Part shown: positions 1-6,145 of the stretch, in pieces | Numbering within the stretch: the stretch's first letter is position 1 | Layout of the letters: every line of letters begins with the position of its first letter | Assembly: GCA_013415595.1 (NCBI GenBank) | Contig: JAAEEW010000094.1 | Location: 1 to 8,733 of the forward strand | Length of the DNA stretch: 8,733 nt | DNA from: Methanosarcinales archaeon | Lineage (GTDB): Archaea > Halobacteriota > Methanosarcinia > Methanotrichales > Methanotrichaceae | Reading direction: 5' to 3' | Made by a program: the position numbers and the translations under genes | Notes under the pieces: generated by a model | The model's input: only the letters and a program-made list of their open reading frames with translations | Told to the model about the DNA's origin: nothing | The model's database searches: none

Positions 1-914
1 GAGTCGATCAGCCTGGCTATGCGCTTCTCCCCTTTGGACTTTCTCAGGTACAGCCGGAAGGTGGCGGTGTGTCCCAGGACGTGCCCGCCCACCGGCTTGG
101 TGGGGTCCCCGAAGAAGGTGTCCGGCTTGGCCATGACCTGGTTGGTGACCATGATCAGGGCGTTGTTCAGGTCGGCAAACCGCATCAGGTCGTGGAGGTG
201 CTTGTTCAGCTTTTGCTGGCGGTCGGCCAGGGTGCCCCGTCCCACGTACTCCGCCCGGAAGTGGGCGGTCACCGAGTCCACTACCAACAGCCGCACCGGA
301 CGCTCGGTCTTCCTCAGCTTCTCCGCCAGCTCCATGGCGCTCTCGGCCAGCAGTATCTGGTGGTTGGAGTTGTAGGCCCGGGCCACGTGGATGTTCTTCA
401 AGAAATCTTCCGGGCTCCACAGGTGCTCCTCCGAGGCCGGCAGCCCGGCCACCATCTGGGCTATCCTCTCCGGCCGGAACGTGTTCTCGGTATCGATGAT
501 TATGGCCGAGCCGTTCAGGCCGCCCATCTCCGGGGGGAGCTGGACGTTGATGGCCAGCTGGTGGCCCACCTGGGTCTTCCCGGAGCCAAACTCGCCGTAG
601 AGCTCCACGATGGCCTGGGTCTCCATGCCCCCGCCCAGCAGCTCGTCGAAGTTCTTGCTGCCGGTGGAAATCTTTCCCACCAACTTTCTTCTCTCCAGAA
701 CCTGGTCGCCGGTCTCGAACCGGCCGATGTCCGCGGCCTCTCTGGCCCCGGCAATTATCTTGGCAGCCGTGGTCTCTCCCACCTCGGCTGCCGCCACCAG
801 CTCGGCAGGTGAAGCTACGGCAATGGCCTCAATGGTGTTAAACCCGGCTTCTCTGAGCTTCTCGGCAGTGGCCGGGCCGACCCCGGGCAGATCCTCCAAC
901 AGCTTGGCACCCAT
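1..914 (-). CDS. radA: DNA repair and recombination protein RadA (3' end cut by window edge)
   Basis: RadA is the archaeal RecA/Rad51 recombinase: it forms ATP-dependent filaments on single-stranded DNA and carries out strand exchange in homologous recombination. 304 codons are visible, from an ATG at 914 to the left edge. An N-terminal helix-hairpin-helix domain (residues about 4-62, with LPGVGPATAEKL) is followed by the RecA core. Walker A is GEFGSGKT at 107-114, Walker B is the LLVVD segment near 209-213, and the linker carries the RFETGDQVLERR stretch (65-76). DNA-binding-loop and C-terminal motifs (GGHVLGHTATFRLYLRK, near 276-292) are present. The reading frame reaches RIARLIDS at the edge, so only about 15-20 C-terminal residues should be missing. 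An AGAGGT Shine-Dalgarno sits 5 bases upstream of the ATG. It is the last visible gene of a minus-strand operon, 42 bases after rpa, which fits joint use of RPA and RadA in recombination. Confidence 0.97.
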   Translation of the reverse strand, partial: MGAKLLEDLPGVGPATAEKLREAGFNTIEAIAVASPAELVAAAEVGETTAAKIIAGAREAADIGRFETGDQVLERRKLVGKISTGSKNFDELLGGGMETQAIVELYGEFGSGKTQVGHQLAINVQLPPEMGGLNGSAIIIDTENTFRPERIAQMVAGLPASEEHLWSPEDFLKNIHVARAYNSNHQILLAESAMELAEKLRKTERPVRLLVVDSVTAHFRAEYVGRGTLADRQQKLNKHLHDLMRFADLNNALIMVTNQVMAKPDTFFGDPTKPVGGHVLGHTATFRLYLRKSKGEKRIARLID

Positions 915-956
915 AACAAACCTCTAAAACTCTAACTCTCCCTGTCTATAACTCTC
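915..956 (-). promoter_or_regulatory. rpa-radA spacer with radA Shine-Dalgarno
   Basis: This 42-base spacer holds AGAGGT (positions 920-925, minus strand) as the likely ribosome binding site of radA. It also has two copies of the 8-mer GAGAGTTA on the minus strand (plus-strand 933-940 and 949-956), 16 bases apart. A GTTATAGA element (945-952) overlaps the second copy about 31 bases before the ATG and could be a weak internal TATA box. The ribosome binding site is solid; the promoter idea is tentative. Confidence 0.5.
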
Positions 957-2069
957 TTACTCAGGCGGGGTGAAAGTGATTCTGGCCTGCCAGCCGCAGC
1001 TGACCTCCAGCTCCTCGTTCCACCCGCTTTTGGTCTGGCCGTCCAGGATCTCCACGGCAAATCCCAGGTCGATTCCCTCTATCAGCCGGGCGTGCTCTCC
1101 CCACAGGGCCACCTTCACCCGGCCGCTCTGGTCGGAGACGTGGATGTTGGCCACCCGGCCGACAGAGCCGTCGTCGCGCTGAAATTCCCGCACCTCTCCC
1201 AGGCCGCTGACGTAGCCGGATATGCTGCAGGTCTTGCCCACCTCCAGGTCGGAGATGGGGGTCATCTTCTCCTGGAACTGCACCGGGACGTCGCTCTTCT
1301 TGATCAGGGTGTAGCCGCCGGTCTGGATCTCCACCTGGCCGTAGCGCTCCCGGCTGGAGGCGTTGATGACCTCCAGGGTCTCTCCTTCCTCCAGCTCCAT
1401 GGCCGCCCGGTCGTTCCACAGGGTCATGCGCATCTTCCCCGTCTCGTCTCCCAGGAGGACGGTCCTGACCTGTCCCCGGGAGCCGTCCTTTCGCACGAAC
1501 TCCCTGATCTGTCCGGGGTCAAGTACCCTGGCCAGCAGGTTGACCTCCATGTCCCTGCAAATCTCGGAGATCTTGTGTGGATCCACCCGGATCTGGACGT
1601 CCTCCTCCACCTCCTGCAGGGAGCAGTTGCGGCCCACGCTCACCTCCGTTCCGGATAGGCCCTCCTTGGCCACACCACGCACCTTGAGGGACTGGTCGAC
1701 CCTCACGTCCCCTGAGTCGATGAACTCCGTGACCTCGTCCCACAGGGCCACCCTGATGGTCCCCGTCTCGTCGCCCACGGTCAGGTTGGCCACCCGGCCG
1801 ACAGAGCCGTCGGATCGCTTGAACTCCCGGATATCGGAGACGGAGATCACCCTCCCCCGGAAGGTGACCATGCCCGATTCCGGCTTTATGTTCTTGATCT
1901 TGACCTCAACCTCGCCTACTCCCATCTCCCGGGCAACCAGCATGGCCGCCGTGGCTCTGTCGCAAAGTCCCCCCATGAGGGAGACCTTCTCCTCCACCCG
2001 GTCGATGAACTCCTCCTCGGAGATCCTGTCCGAGAGCTGCCCGAAGACCTCTCTGATCTCTTCTTCCAT
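957..2069 (-). CDS. rpa: Replication factor A / single-stranded DNA-binding protein with three OB folds
   Basis: Archaeal RPA coats single-stranded DNA during replication, repair and recombination. The 370-aa protein has an N-terminal helical region (about 1-55, including EEFIDRVEEKVSLMGGL) and then three tandem OB-fold repeats. Each repeat carries the same signature: IREF-x-R-x-DGS-x-G-x-V followed by GD/SD-E/Q-(T/S)G and LW. The signatures fall at about 80-111, 188-219 and 292-323. No zinc-finger cysteine cluster is present, unlike the two-OB-plus-zinc-finger RPAs of related methanogens. The ATG start is supported by GGAG closely upstream. It lies 34 bases after atwA and 42 bases before radA on the same strand, so co-transcription is likely. 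OB folds 1 and 3 share a 28-bp exact DNA repeat. Confidence 0.93.
   Translation of the reverse strand: MEEEIREVFGQLSDRISEEEFIDRVEEKVSLMGGLCDRATAAMLVAREMGVGEVEVKIKNIKPESGMVTFRGRVISVSDIREFKRSDGSVGRVANLTVGDETGTIRVALWDEVTEFIDSGDVRVDQSLKVRGVAKEGLSGTEVSVGRNCSLQEVEEDVQIRVDPHKISEICRDMEVNLLARVLDPGQIREFVRKDGSRGQVRTVLLGDETGKMRMTLWNDRAAMELEEGETLEVINASSRERYGQVEIQTGGYTLIKKSDVPVQFQEKMTPISDLEVGKTCSISGYVSGLGEVREFQRDDGSVGRVANIHVSDQSGRVKVALWGEHARLIEGIDLGFAVEILDGQTKSGWNEELEVSCGWQARITFTPPE
1146..1173 (-). repeat. 28-bp exact intragenic repeat, copy in RPA OB fold 3
   Basis: The 28 bases here are identical to 1785-1812. They encode the GSVGRVAN segment (residues 301-308) plus flanking bases. Identity includes all synonymous codon positions and ends abruptly on both sides. 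Confidence 0.9.
1785..1812 (-). repeat. 28-bp exact intragenic repeat, copy in RPA OB fold 1
   Basis: This is the partner of 1146-1173, encoding GSVGRVAN at residues 88-95. The middle OB fold has DGSRGQVRT at the equivalent place with different codons, so it does not share the repeat. Confidence 0.9.
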
Positions 2070-2103
2070 TTTCTCCTATCTCCACCGGGGATTTCTCATC
2101 TCT

Positions 2104-3849
2104 TCATTGCTGGGTCGCCGGGGCCACGTCGCCCTGGGCCTCTGCCGACTGTATGTGCTTCAAATAGGCAGCTCCGCACCGGGAGAGGAAGGCGTTGCAG
2201 ACCTCGTCTGGCTTTCCGTCCAGTGCCACAGCTCCGCCCTCGATCAGCACCGCCCGGTGAGCCACCTCCTTGACGAAGTCCACGTGATGGCTGACCAGCA
2301 GGATGGTGGTGCCAAACTCCGACTGGATACTCTTCAGGCCGTTGGCCACCTCCCTCAGGGTTATGGGATCTATGTCTCCGAAGGGCTCGTCCAGGATCAG
2401 GATCCTGGGCTTGGCCGCCAGCAGGATGGCCAGGGAGACCCTGACGCTCTCTCCGCCGCTCAGCTGGGCTGGCAGCTTGTCCAGGACCGCCATATCCAGG
2501 TGCATCAGCTTGAAGATGGGCTCGGCGAAGTTCCGGGTCTCGGTGTCTGGGAACCGGGGGAACAGCTTGGTCAGGATGTCCCTGGTCAGGCCCAGCTGTT
2601 CCAGATAGGCCCGGGCCTCATCCTCTCGCATGTCGGTGAGGGTGTAGAGGGCGTCCAGGATGCGGTGGCTGATCCCCAGCTCTTCGGCAGTATCCTTGGC
2701 CTGCTCGATGACGTTTTGTCCCTTGACTCCCAGTTGATAGCCGATCTGCTGGACCACGGTCTCGCCGGACATCAGGGCGAACTCCTGATACATGATCCCC
2801 AGGTTCCGGCGAACCTCCATCCTGGCCGGGGAGTACTCCAGGATATTGATCCAGTCGCCATCGATTCTGTAAAGTATGGAGCCGTCGTCGGGCTTTCTCA
2901 AGCCTTCTATCATCATCAGCAGGGTGGTCTTTCCGGCTCCGCTGGGCCCGATGATGGCCGTGGTCTCTCCCCGGTTGATGTCCAGGTTGAGGTTCTCCAT
3001 CTTGAGGACCTCCCCCGGGCCCACCAGGTAGTTGCGCTTATAAAGCCCGGATACGTGGATGATGGGCTCAGGCTGTGGCCTGGGGGGGAGGGGCACCGGC
3101 TTTCCTATCAGGGATAAGAAACTCTCCAGGATCTCCCGGGGCTTTCCTTCCTGCTTGATCTCGCCTTCGTCCAGCCAGATCAGTCGGTCGGCCAGGTACT
3201 GGTGAACCTCCGGCAGGTGGGAGACCACGATGGTGGTCAGATTCAGCTCCCTGTTGACCTTCTTGACGGTGTCCAGCACCTCCTGCTTGGTGGTGGGGCA
3301 GGCCATGGTGGCCGGCTCGTCCAGCAGCAGGATTTTGGGCTTCTTGGCCAGTTGCCGGGCGATGAGCAGCCTCTGCTTCTCCCCGCCGCTGAGGATGGTG
3401 GCCAGGTGCAGGGCTTTCTTCTCCAGACCCACCAGGCGCAGACACTCCCAGGCCTCGACGTAAATCTGGTCGTACATGGGGTCCTCTTCCGTGGGAAGGA
3501 CCTCGTAGCCGGCGTACTGGGAGTTGACCCGTCGCACCACGTTCTTCAGGGCAGACTCCGTCCACAGGCCAAACTCCCTCTGCAGATGGATGGCCGTAAT
3601 CTTCTGCTGCCTGCGGGTGGTCTTTGGGTCGCTGTCGGGAGTTATGACCAGCTCGTCGATGCGTATGCTCCCGGAGTCGAATGTCTCCATCCCCCGCAGG
3701 ATCTTCATGAGCGTGCTCTTTCCTCCGCCGCTGCGGCCCACGATCCCCAGGATCTCTCCTTCCCTGGCCCTGAAGGAAACGCCCTTTAGAGCAGGAACAG
3801 TCACTCCTTTCAGGGAGTATGCCTTGGATAAGTTTTCTACCTCGAGCAA
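2104..3849 (-). CDS. atwA: Methyl-coenzyme M reductase activation component A2 (AtwA), double ABC ATPase
   Basis: AtwA (component A2) is a soluble ATP-binding protein required for ATP-dependent reductive activation of methyl-coenzyme M reductase, the methane-forming enzyme. The 581-aa protein is two fused ABC cassettes with no membrane segments. Cassette 1 has Walker A GRSGGGKST (38-46), signature LSGGEKQR (153-160), Walker B KILLLDEPA (172-180) and switch His211. Cassette 2 has Walker A GPSGAGKTT (301-309), signature LSGGESVR (463-470), Walker B RILILDEPF (482-490) and switch His521. A Pro-rich linker lies near 251-263. Cassette 2 has a long insertion between its Q-loop region and signature (about 360-460), consistent with the AtwA family. 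The start is TTG, with AGGTGAT 5 bases upstream; the next in-frame Met (residue 48) would remove Walker A. Other soluble twin-ABC ATPases are the alternative, but sequence and archaeal context favour AtwA. Confidence 0.88.
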   Translation of the reverse strand: MLEVENLSKAYSLKGVTVPALKGVSFRAREGEILGIVGRSGGGKSTLMKILRGMETFDSGSIRIDELVITPDSDPKTTRRQQKITAIHLQREFGLWTESALKNVVRRVNSQYAGYEVLPTEEDPMYDQIYVEAWECLRLVGLEKKALHLATILSGGEKQRLLIARQLAKKPKILLLDEPATMACPTTKQEVLDTVKKVNRELNLTTIVVSHLPEVHQYLADRLIWLDEGEIKQEGKPREILESFLSLIGKPVPLPPRPQPEPIIHVSGLYKRNYLVGPGEVLKMENLNLDINRGETTAIIGPSGAGKTTLLMMIEGLRKPDDGSILYRIDGDWINILEYSPARMEVRRNLGIMYQEFALMSGETVVQQIGYQLGVKGQNVIEQAKDTAEELGISHRILDALYTLTDMREDEARAYLEQLGLTRDILTKLFPRFPDTETRNFAEPIFKLMHLDMAVLDKLPAQLSGGESVRVSLAILLAAKPRILILDEPFGDIDPITLREVANGLKSIQSEFGTTILLVSHHVDFVKEVAHRAVLIEGGAVALDGKPDEVCNAFLSRCGAAYLKHIQSAEAQGDVAPATQQ

Positions 3850-3854
3850 GATCT

Positions 3855-3861
3855 ATCACCT
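3855..3861 (-). promoter_or_regulatory. atwA Shine-Dalgarno overlapping the metG stop codon
   Basis: On the minus strand AGGTGAT, a 7-base match to the archaeal 16S anti-Shine-Dalgarno complement, lies 5 bases before the TTG of atwA. It includes bases of the metG TAG stop (3860-3862). This supports the TTG start and suggests translational coupling, in which ribosomes ending metG re-initiate on atwA. Confidence 0.75.
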
Positions 3862-5884
3862 ATCTAACCTTGGTTCCGGGAGGAACGCTCTTCTCCGGTT
3901 TGAGCAGCACTGCGGACCCATCCAGGTCGGCTGCCAGGAGCATGCCCCGGGATTCAACGCCAAAGAGCTTGGCCGGCTCCAGGTTGGCCACCATTACCAC
4001 CTCACTGCCCACCAGCGTCTCCGGGGAGTAGGCCTGTGCAATGCCAGCCACCACCTGACGCTGCTCTTCGCCGATGTCCACCTTCAGCTTCAACAGCTTG
4101 TCCGACCCCTTGATCCTCTCCGCCTCCACGATCTTCCCCACCCGGAGTTCCAGGGACTTGAACTGATCAAATGAAATCCTGTCCATCTTCTTCTCCATCT
4201 CCTTCCCTTTCCCGCTCCTGCCTTCTGCAGCCTTTATCCGCCCCCGGAATATCTCGTCCAGCTTCTCGATCTGGGAGTCCTCCATCTTTCTAAACAGGAT
4301 CTCCGGCTTGCCCAGGGCGTGGCCCTCCGGCAGAGGAACCGCAGCGTCATCGAACCGGGCCGTCCTGGCCTCTCCCTCCAGGTCCATCTGTTTCCAGGCC
4401 TCGGCCATCTTGGAGGGCATGAAGGGCTCCATGAGTATGATCAGGGCTTTAGCGATCTGCAGGCAGGACCTGACCACCGCGCCGGCTGCCGGGAGGTCGG
4501 TCTTCACCATCTTCCAGGGCTCGTGGGTCTGGAAGTAGCTGTTGCCGTAATCGGCCAGAGACATTATGCTGTCTGCGGCCTTCTTGAACTCGTACTCCTC
4601 CAATCCGGCCACGGTCTCCCTGACCGCCTGGGCGATTCGCTCCATGACCTGAGGATCGATCTCTCCAGCCGGCACCCGGGCGCCGAAGTTCTTGGCGGTG
4701 AAGGTGAACGACCGGTTCAGGAAGTTGCCCAGAGCCCCTACCAGCTCGGTGTTGACCTTGTCCCCGAAGATCTTCCAGGAGAAGTTGACCTCCTTGGTGT
4801 GGGAGGTGTAGCTGGCCAGGTAGTAGCGGAGCAGGTCCGGCTCTAGGCCCTGGTCCAGGTAGTCGTCCTTGACCCAGACCACGTACCCCCGGCTCTTGGA
4901 GAACTTCTTGTCGTCCACCTTCAGCATGCCGCTGGCCACCACCGCCGAGGGCAGGTTGTAGCCGGCTCCTTTCAGCATGGCCGGCCAGAATATGCAGTGG
5001 TGGTAGACGATGTCACCTCCGATGAAATGAATTATCCTGGCTCCGTCCTTCCAGTACCGTCTCCAGTCCGCCCCGTTGGCCTGGCACCACTCCTCGGTGA
5101 AGCTGATGTAGCCGATGGGGGCGTCCACCCACACGTAGACCACCAGGTCGTCGTGTCCGGGGAACCTGACTCCCCAGGACATGTTCCTGGTTATGCACCA
5201 GTCTTTCAGCTCCTGGCGCACCCATTCGGAGGCGTAGTTCCGGGCGCTGGCCGTTCCCCCCAGCCCCTCCAGATAGTTGAGGAGGAAGTCCTGGAACGAG
5301 GACAGGCGGAAGAAGTAGTGGGTTTGCTTTCGGTACTCCGCGTTGTGGCCGCAGACCTTGCACACCGCGTCTTTGATCTCTCCCGGCTCCAGGTGGCGGC
5401 CGCAGCCCTGGTCGCACTCGTCGCCCCGGGCAGGGACTCCGCAGTAAGGGCAGATGCCTTCCACGTAGCGGTCCGGCAGAAATCGGTTGCAGGTCTCGCA
5501 GTAGGCCAGCTCGATCTCTCGGGGGTAGACCTGTCCTTCGTCCACCAGTGTCTGGACGATCTCCTGGGTGCGGCGGTGGTTGGACGGGGCGTCGGTGCTC
5601 CCGAAGTAGTCGAACTCCACGTTCATGCCCCGGAAGACCTGGTCGAAGTGGTCGTGGTAGCGCTCTACCAGCTCGGTGGGAGTGATCCCCTGGGACTCGG
5701 CGTTGACCACGATGGGTGTGCCGTGGGCGTCCGATCCGCAGACGAAAAGCACCTCCTTTCCCATCTTTTTTAGCCCCCGGACGAAGATGTCCGCGGGGAT
5801 GTAGGTTCGCAGATGACCGATATGAGCAGGACCGTTGGCGTATGGAAGGCCGCAGGTTACGAGGGTAGGAGACAGTGAAATCAC
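3860..5884 (-). CDS. metG: Methionyl-tRNA synthetase, archaeal type with C-terminal tRNA-binding domain
   Basis: MetRS charges tRNA-Met with methionine in the cytoplasm. The 674-aa class I enzyme has the HIGH motif at 21-24 (PYANGPAHIGHL) and the KMSKS equivalent KFSKS at 327-331. Its connective-peptide region has four CxxC-like knuckles that can bind two zinc ions: C129/C132, C145/C148, C157/C161 and C175/C178. The anticodon-binding helical domain covers about 370-550. A charged linker (about 555-568) leads to an OB-fold tRNA-binding domain (about 570-674, with LELRVGKIVEAE and VAGIAQAYSPE), here fused to the synthetase. The start is GTG: an in-frame TAA lies three codons upstream, and the protein begins just before the conserved VTCGLPYANGP. 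No clear Shine-Dalgarno precedes it; the bases touching the GTG can instead form a strong stem with upstream sequence. It heads the metG-atwA-rpa-radA gene string. Confidence 0.96.
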   Translation of the reverse strand: MISLSPTLVTCGLPYANGPAHIGHLRTYIPADIFVRGLKKMGKEVLFVCGSDAHGTPIVVNAESQGITPTELVERYHDHFDQVFRGMNVEFDYFGSTDAPSNHRRTQEIVQTLVDEGQVYPREIELAYCETCNRFLPDRYVEGICPYCGVPARGDECDQGCGRHLEPGEIKDAVCKVCGHNAEYRKQTHYFFRLSSFQDFLLNYLEGLGGTASARNYASEWVRQELKDWCITRNMSWGVRFPGHDDLVVYVWVDAPIGYISFTEEWCQANGADWRRYWKDGARIIHFIGGDIVYHHCIFWPAMLKGAGYNLPSAVVASGMLKVDDKKFSKSRGYVVWVKDDYLDQGLEPDLLRYYLASYTSHTKEVNFSWKIFGDKVNTELVGALGNFLNRSFTFTAKNFGARVPAGEIDPQVMERIAQAVRETVAGLEEYEFKKAADSIMSLADYGNSYFQTHEPWKMVKTDLPAAGAVVRSCLQIAKALIILMEPFMPSKMAEAWKQMDLEGEARTARFDDAAVPLPEGHALGKPEILFRKMEDSQIEKLDEIFRGRIKAAEGRSGKGKEMEKKMDRISFDQFKSLELRVGKIVEAERIKGSDKLLKLKVDIGEEQRQVVAGIAQAYSPETLVGSEVVMVANLEPAKLFGVESRGMLLAADLDGSAVLLKPEKSVPPGTKVR

Positions 5885-5952
5885 CGCGGCTGGTTATGGG
5901 TGAACCTAGTGAAATAGGTTTCCCAAAGCGGTGCCGGGACGGTCCAGCCGCG
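5885..5952 (-). promoter_or_regulatory. Candidate structured leader sealing the metG start codon
   Basis: In the minus-strand transcript, CGCGGCTGG (from 5952-5944) is perfectly complementary to CCAGCCGCG (from 5893-5885), which directly abuts the GTG start. Inside lies a second hairpin: TGGG/CCCA (5922-5925 with 5897-5900), then AACCTA/TAGGTT (5915-5920 with 5903-5908) closing a 6-base loop, separated by a small internal loop. This could hide the metG start site until an outside signal opens it. The complementarity is seen directly; the regulatory role is inference. A weak TATA-like element (CTATTTC) overlaps the inner hairpin about 29 bases before GTG, so a leaderless transcript that excludes the outer stem is the main alternative. 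Confidence 0.4.
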
Positions 5953-5974
5953 ACCATCTGCGACCATCTGCGAC
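5951..5974. repeat. 10-bp tandem repeat, 2.4 copies
   Basis: The unit CGACCATCTG occurs twice in tandem (5951-5960, 5961-5970), followed by a partial CGAC. It lies just upstream of the outer stem of the metG leader. It may be a regulator binding site or replication slippage; the sequence cannot tell which. Confidence 0.8.
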
Positions 5975-6083
5975 GAGAAAGGCAGTACGGGGGCCGCGGT
6001 CATGTCAAAGAATTGAACAATCACCGGGTCAGTCGGCGAATGGTGACCAGGAATCCAATTGAAATGTCGCTGATCCGGCGTTG

Positions 6084-6105
6084 ATAATTTAAATAAAATA
6101 ATTTG
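6084..6105 (-). promoter_or_regulatory. AT-rich block, possible metG operon promoter
   Basis: A strongly AT-rich stretch in the otherwise GC-rich divergent gap contains TTTAAATTA on the minus strand, usable as a TATA box. Initiation about 25 bases further would give a metG leader of roughly 170-180 nt that includes the structured region. A second minus-strand candidate, GTATAAAG, overlaps the divergent gene's TATA at about 6115-6122. Assignment is weak because several AT-rich boxes are present. Confidence 0.3.
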
Positions 6106-6107
6106 AG

Positions 6108-6121
6108 CCGAGAACTTTATA
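6108..6121 (+). promoter_or_regulatory. BRE/TATA promoter of the C45-type gene, probably leaderless
   Basis: CCGAGAACTTTATA matches the archaeal BRE plus TATA layout. TTTATA (6116-6121) is centred about 27 bases before the ATG at 6146, which places transcription start at or next to the start codon. No Shine-Dalgarno lies in the bases before the ATG (TTTCAAAAG), as expected for a leaderless mRNA. Confidence 0.65.
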
Positions 6122-6145
6122 CCTGAGAACATAAACTTTCAAAAG

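Noticed and set aside
69..812. Plus-strand open frame of 247 codons opposite radA
   Set aside because: The minus strand reads a complete RadA core with all motifs; the plus-strand product is rich in Gly, Leu, Val and His with no motif.
1363..3117. Plus-strand open frame of 584 codons across rpa and atwA
   Set aside because: It lies antisense to two well-supported genes, has no recognisable domain, and is of low-complexity composition typical of a GC-rich antisense shadow.
4319..5773. Plus-strand open frames of 175 and 258 codons opposite metG
   Set aside because: They are antisense shadows with no motifs and biased composition.
5013..5957. Minus-strand open frame of 314 codons overlapping metG in another frame
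   Set aside because: The translation is Arg/Pro/Gly-rich and overlaps the catalytic part of MetRS, which is unambiguous in its own frame.
5951..5974. Tandem 10-mers as a CRISPR or origin array
   Set aside because: There are only 2.4 direct copies with no spacers and no origin-type elements nearby.
5881..6132. Minus-strand 83-codon open frame in the metG upstream region
   Set aside because: It covers an AT-rich promoter block and the structured leader, has no Shine-Dalgarno or family resemblance, and overlaps the metG start out of frame.
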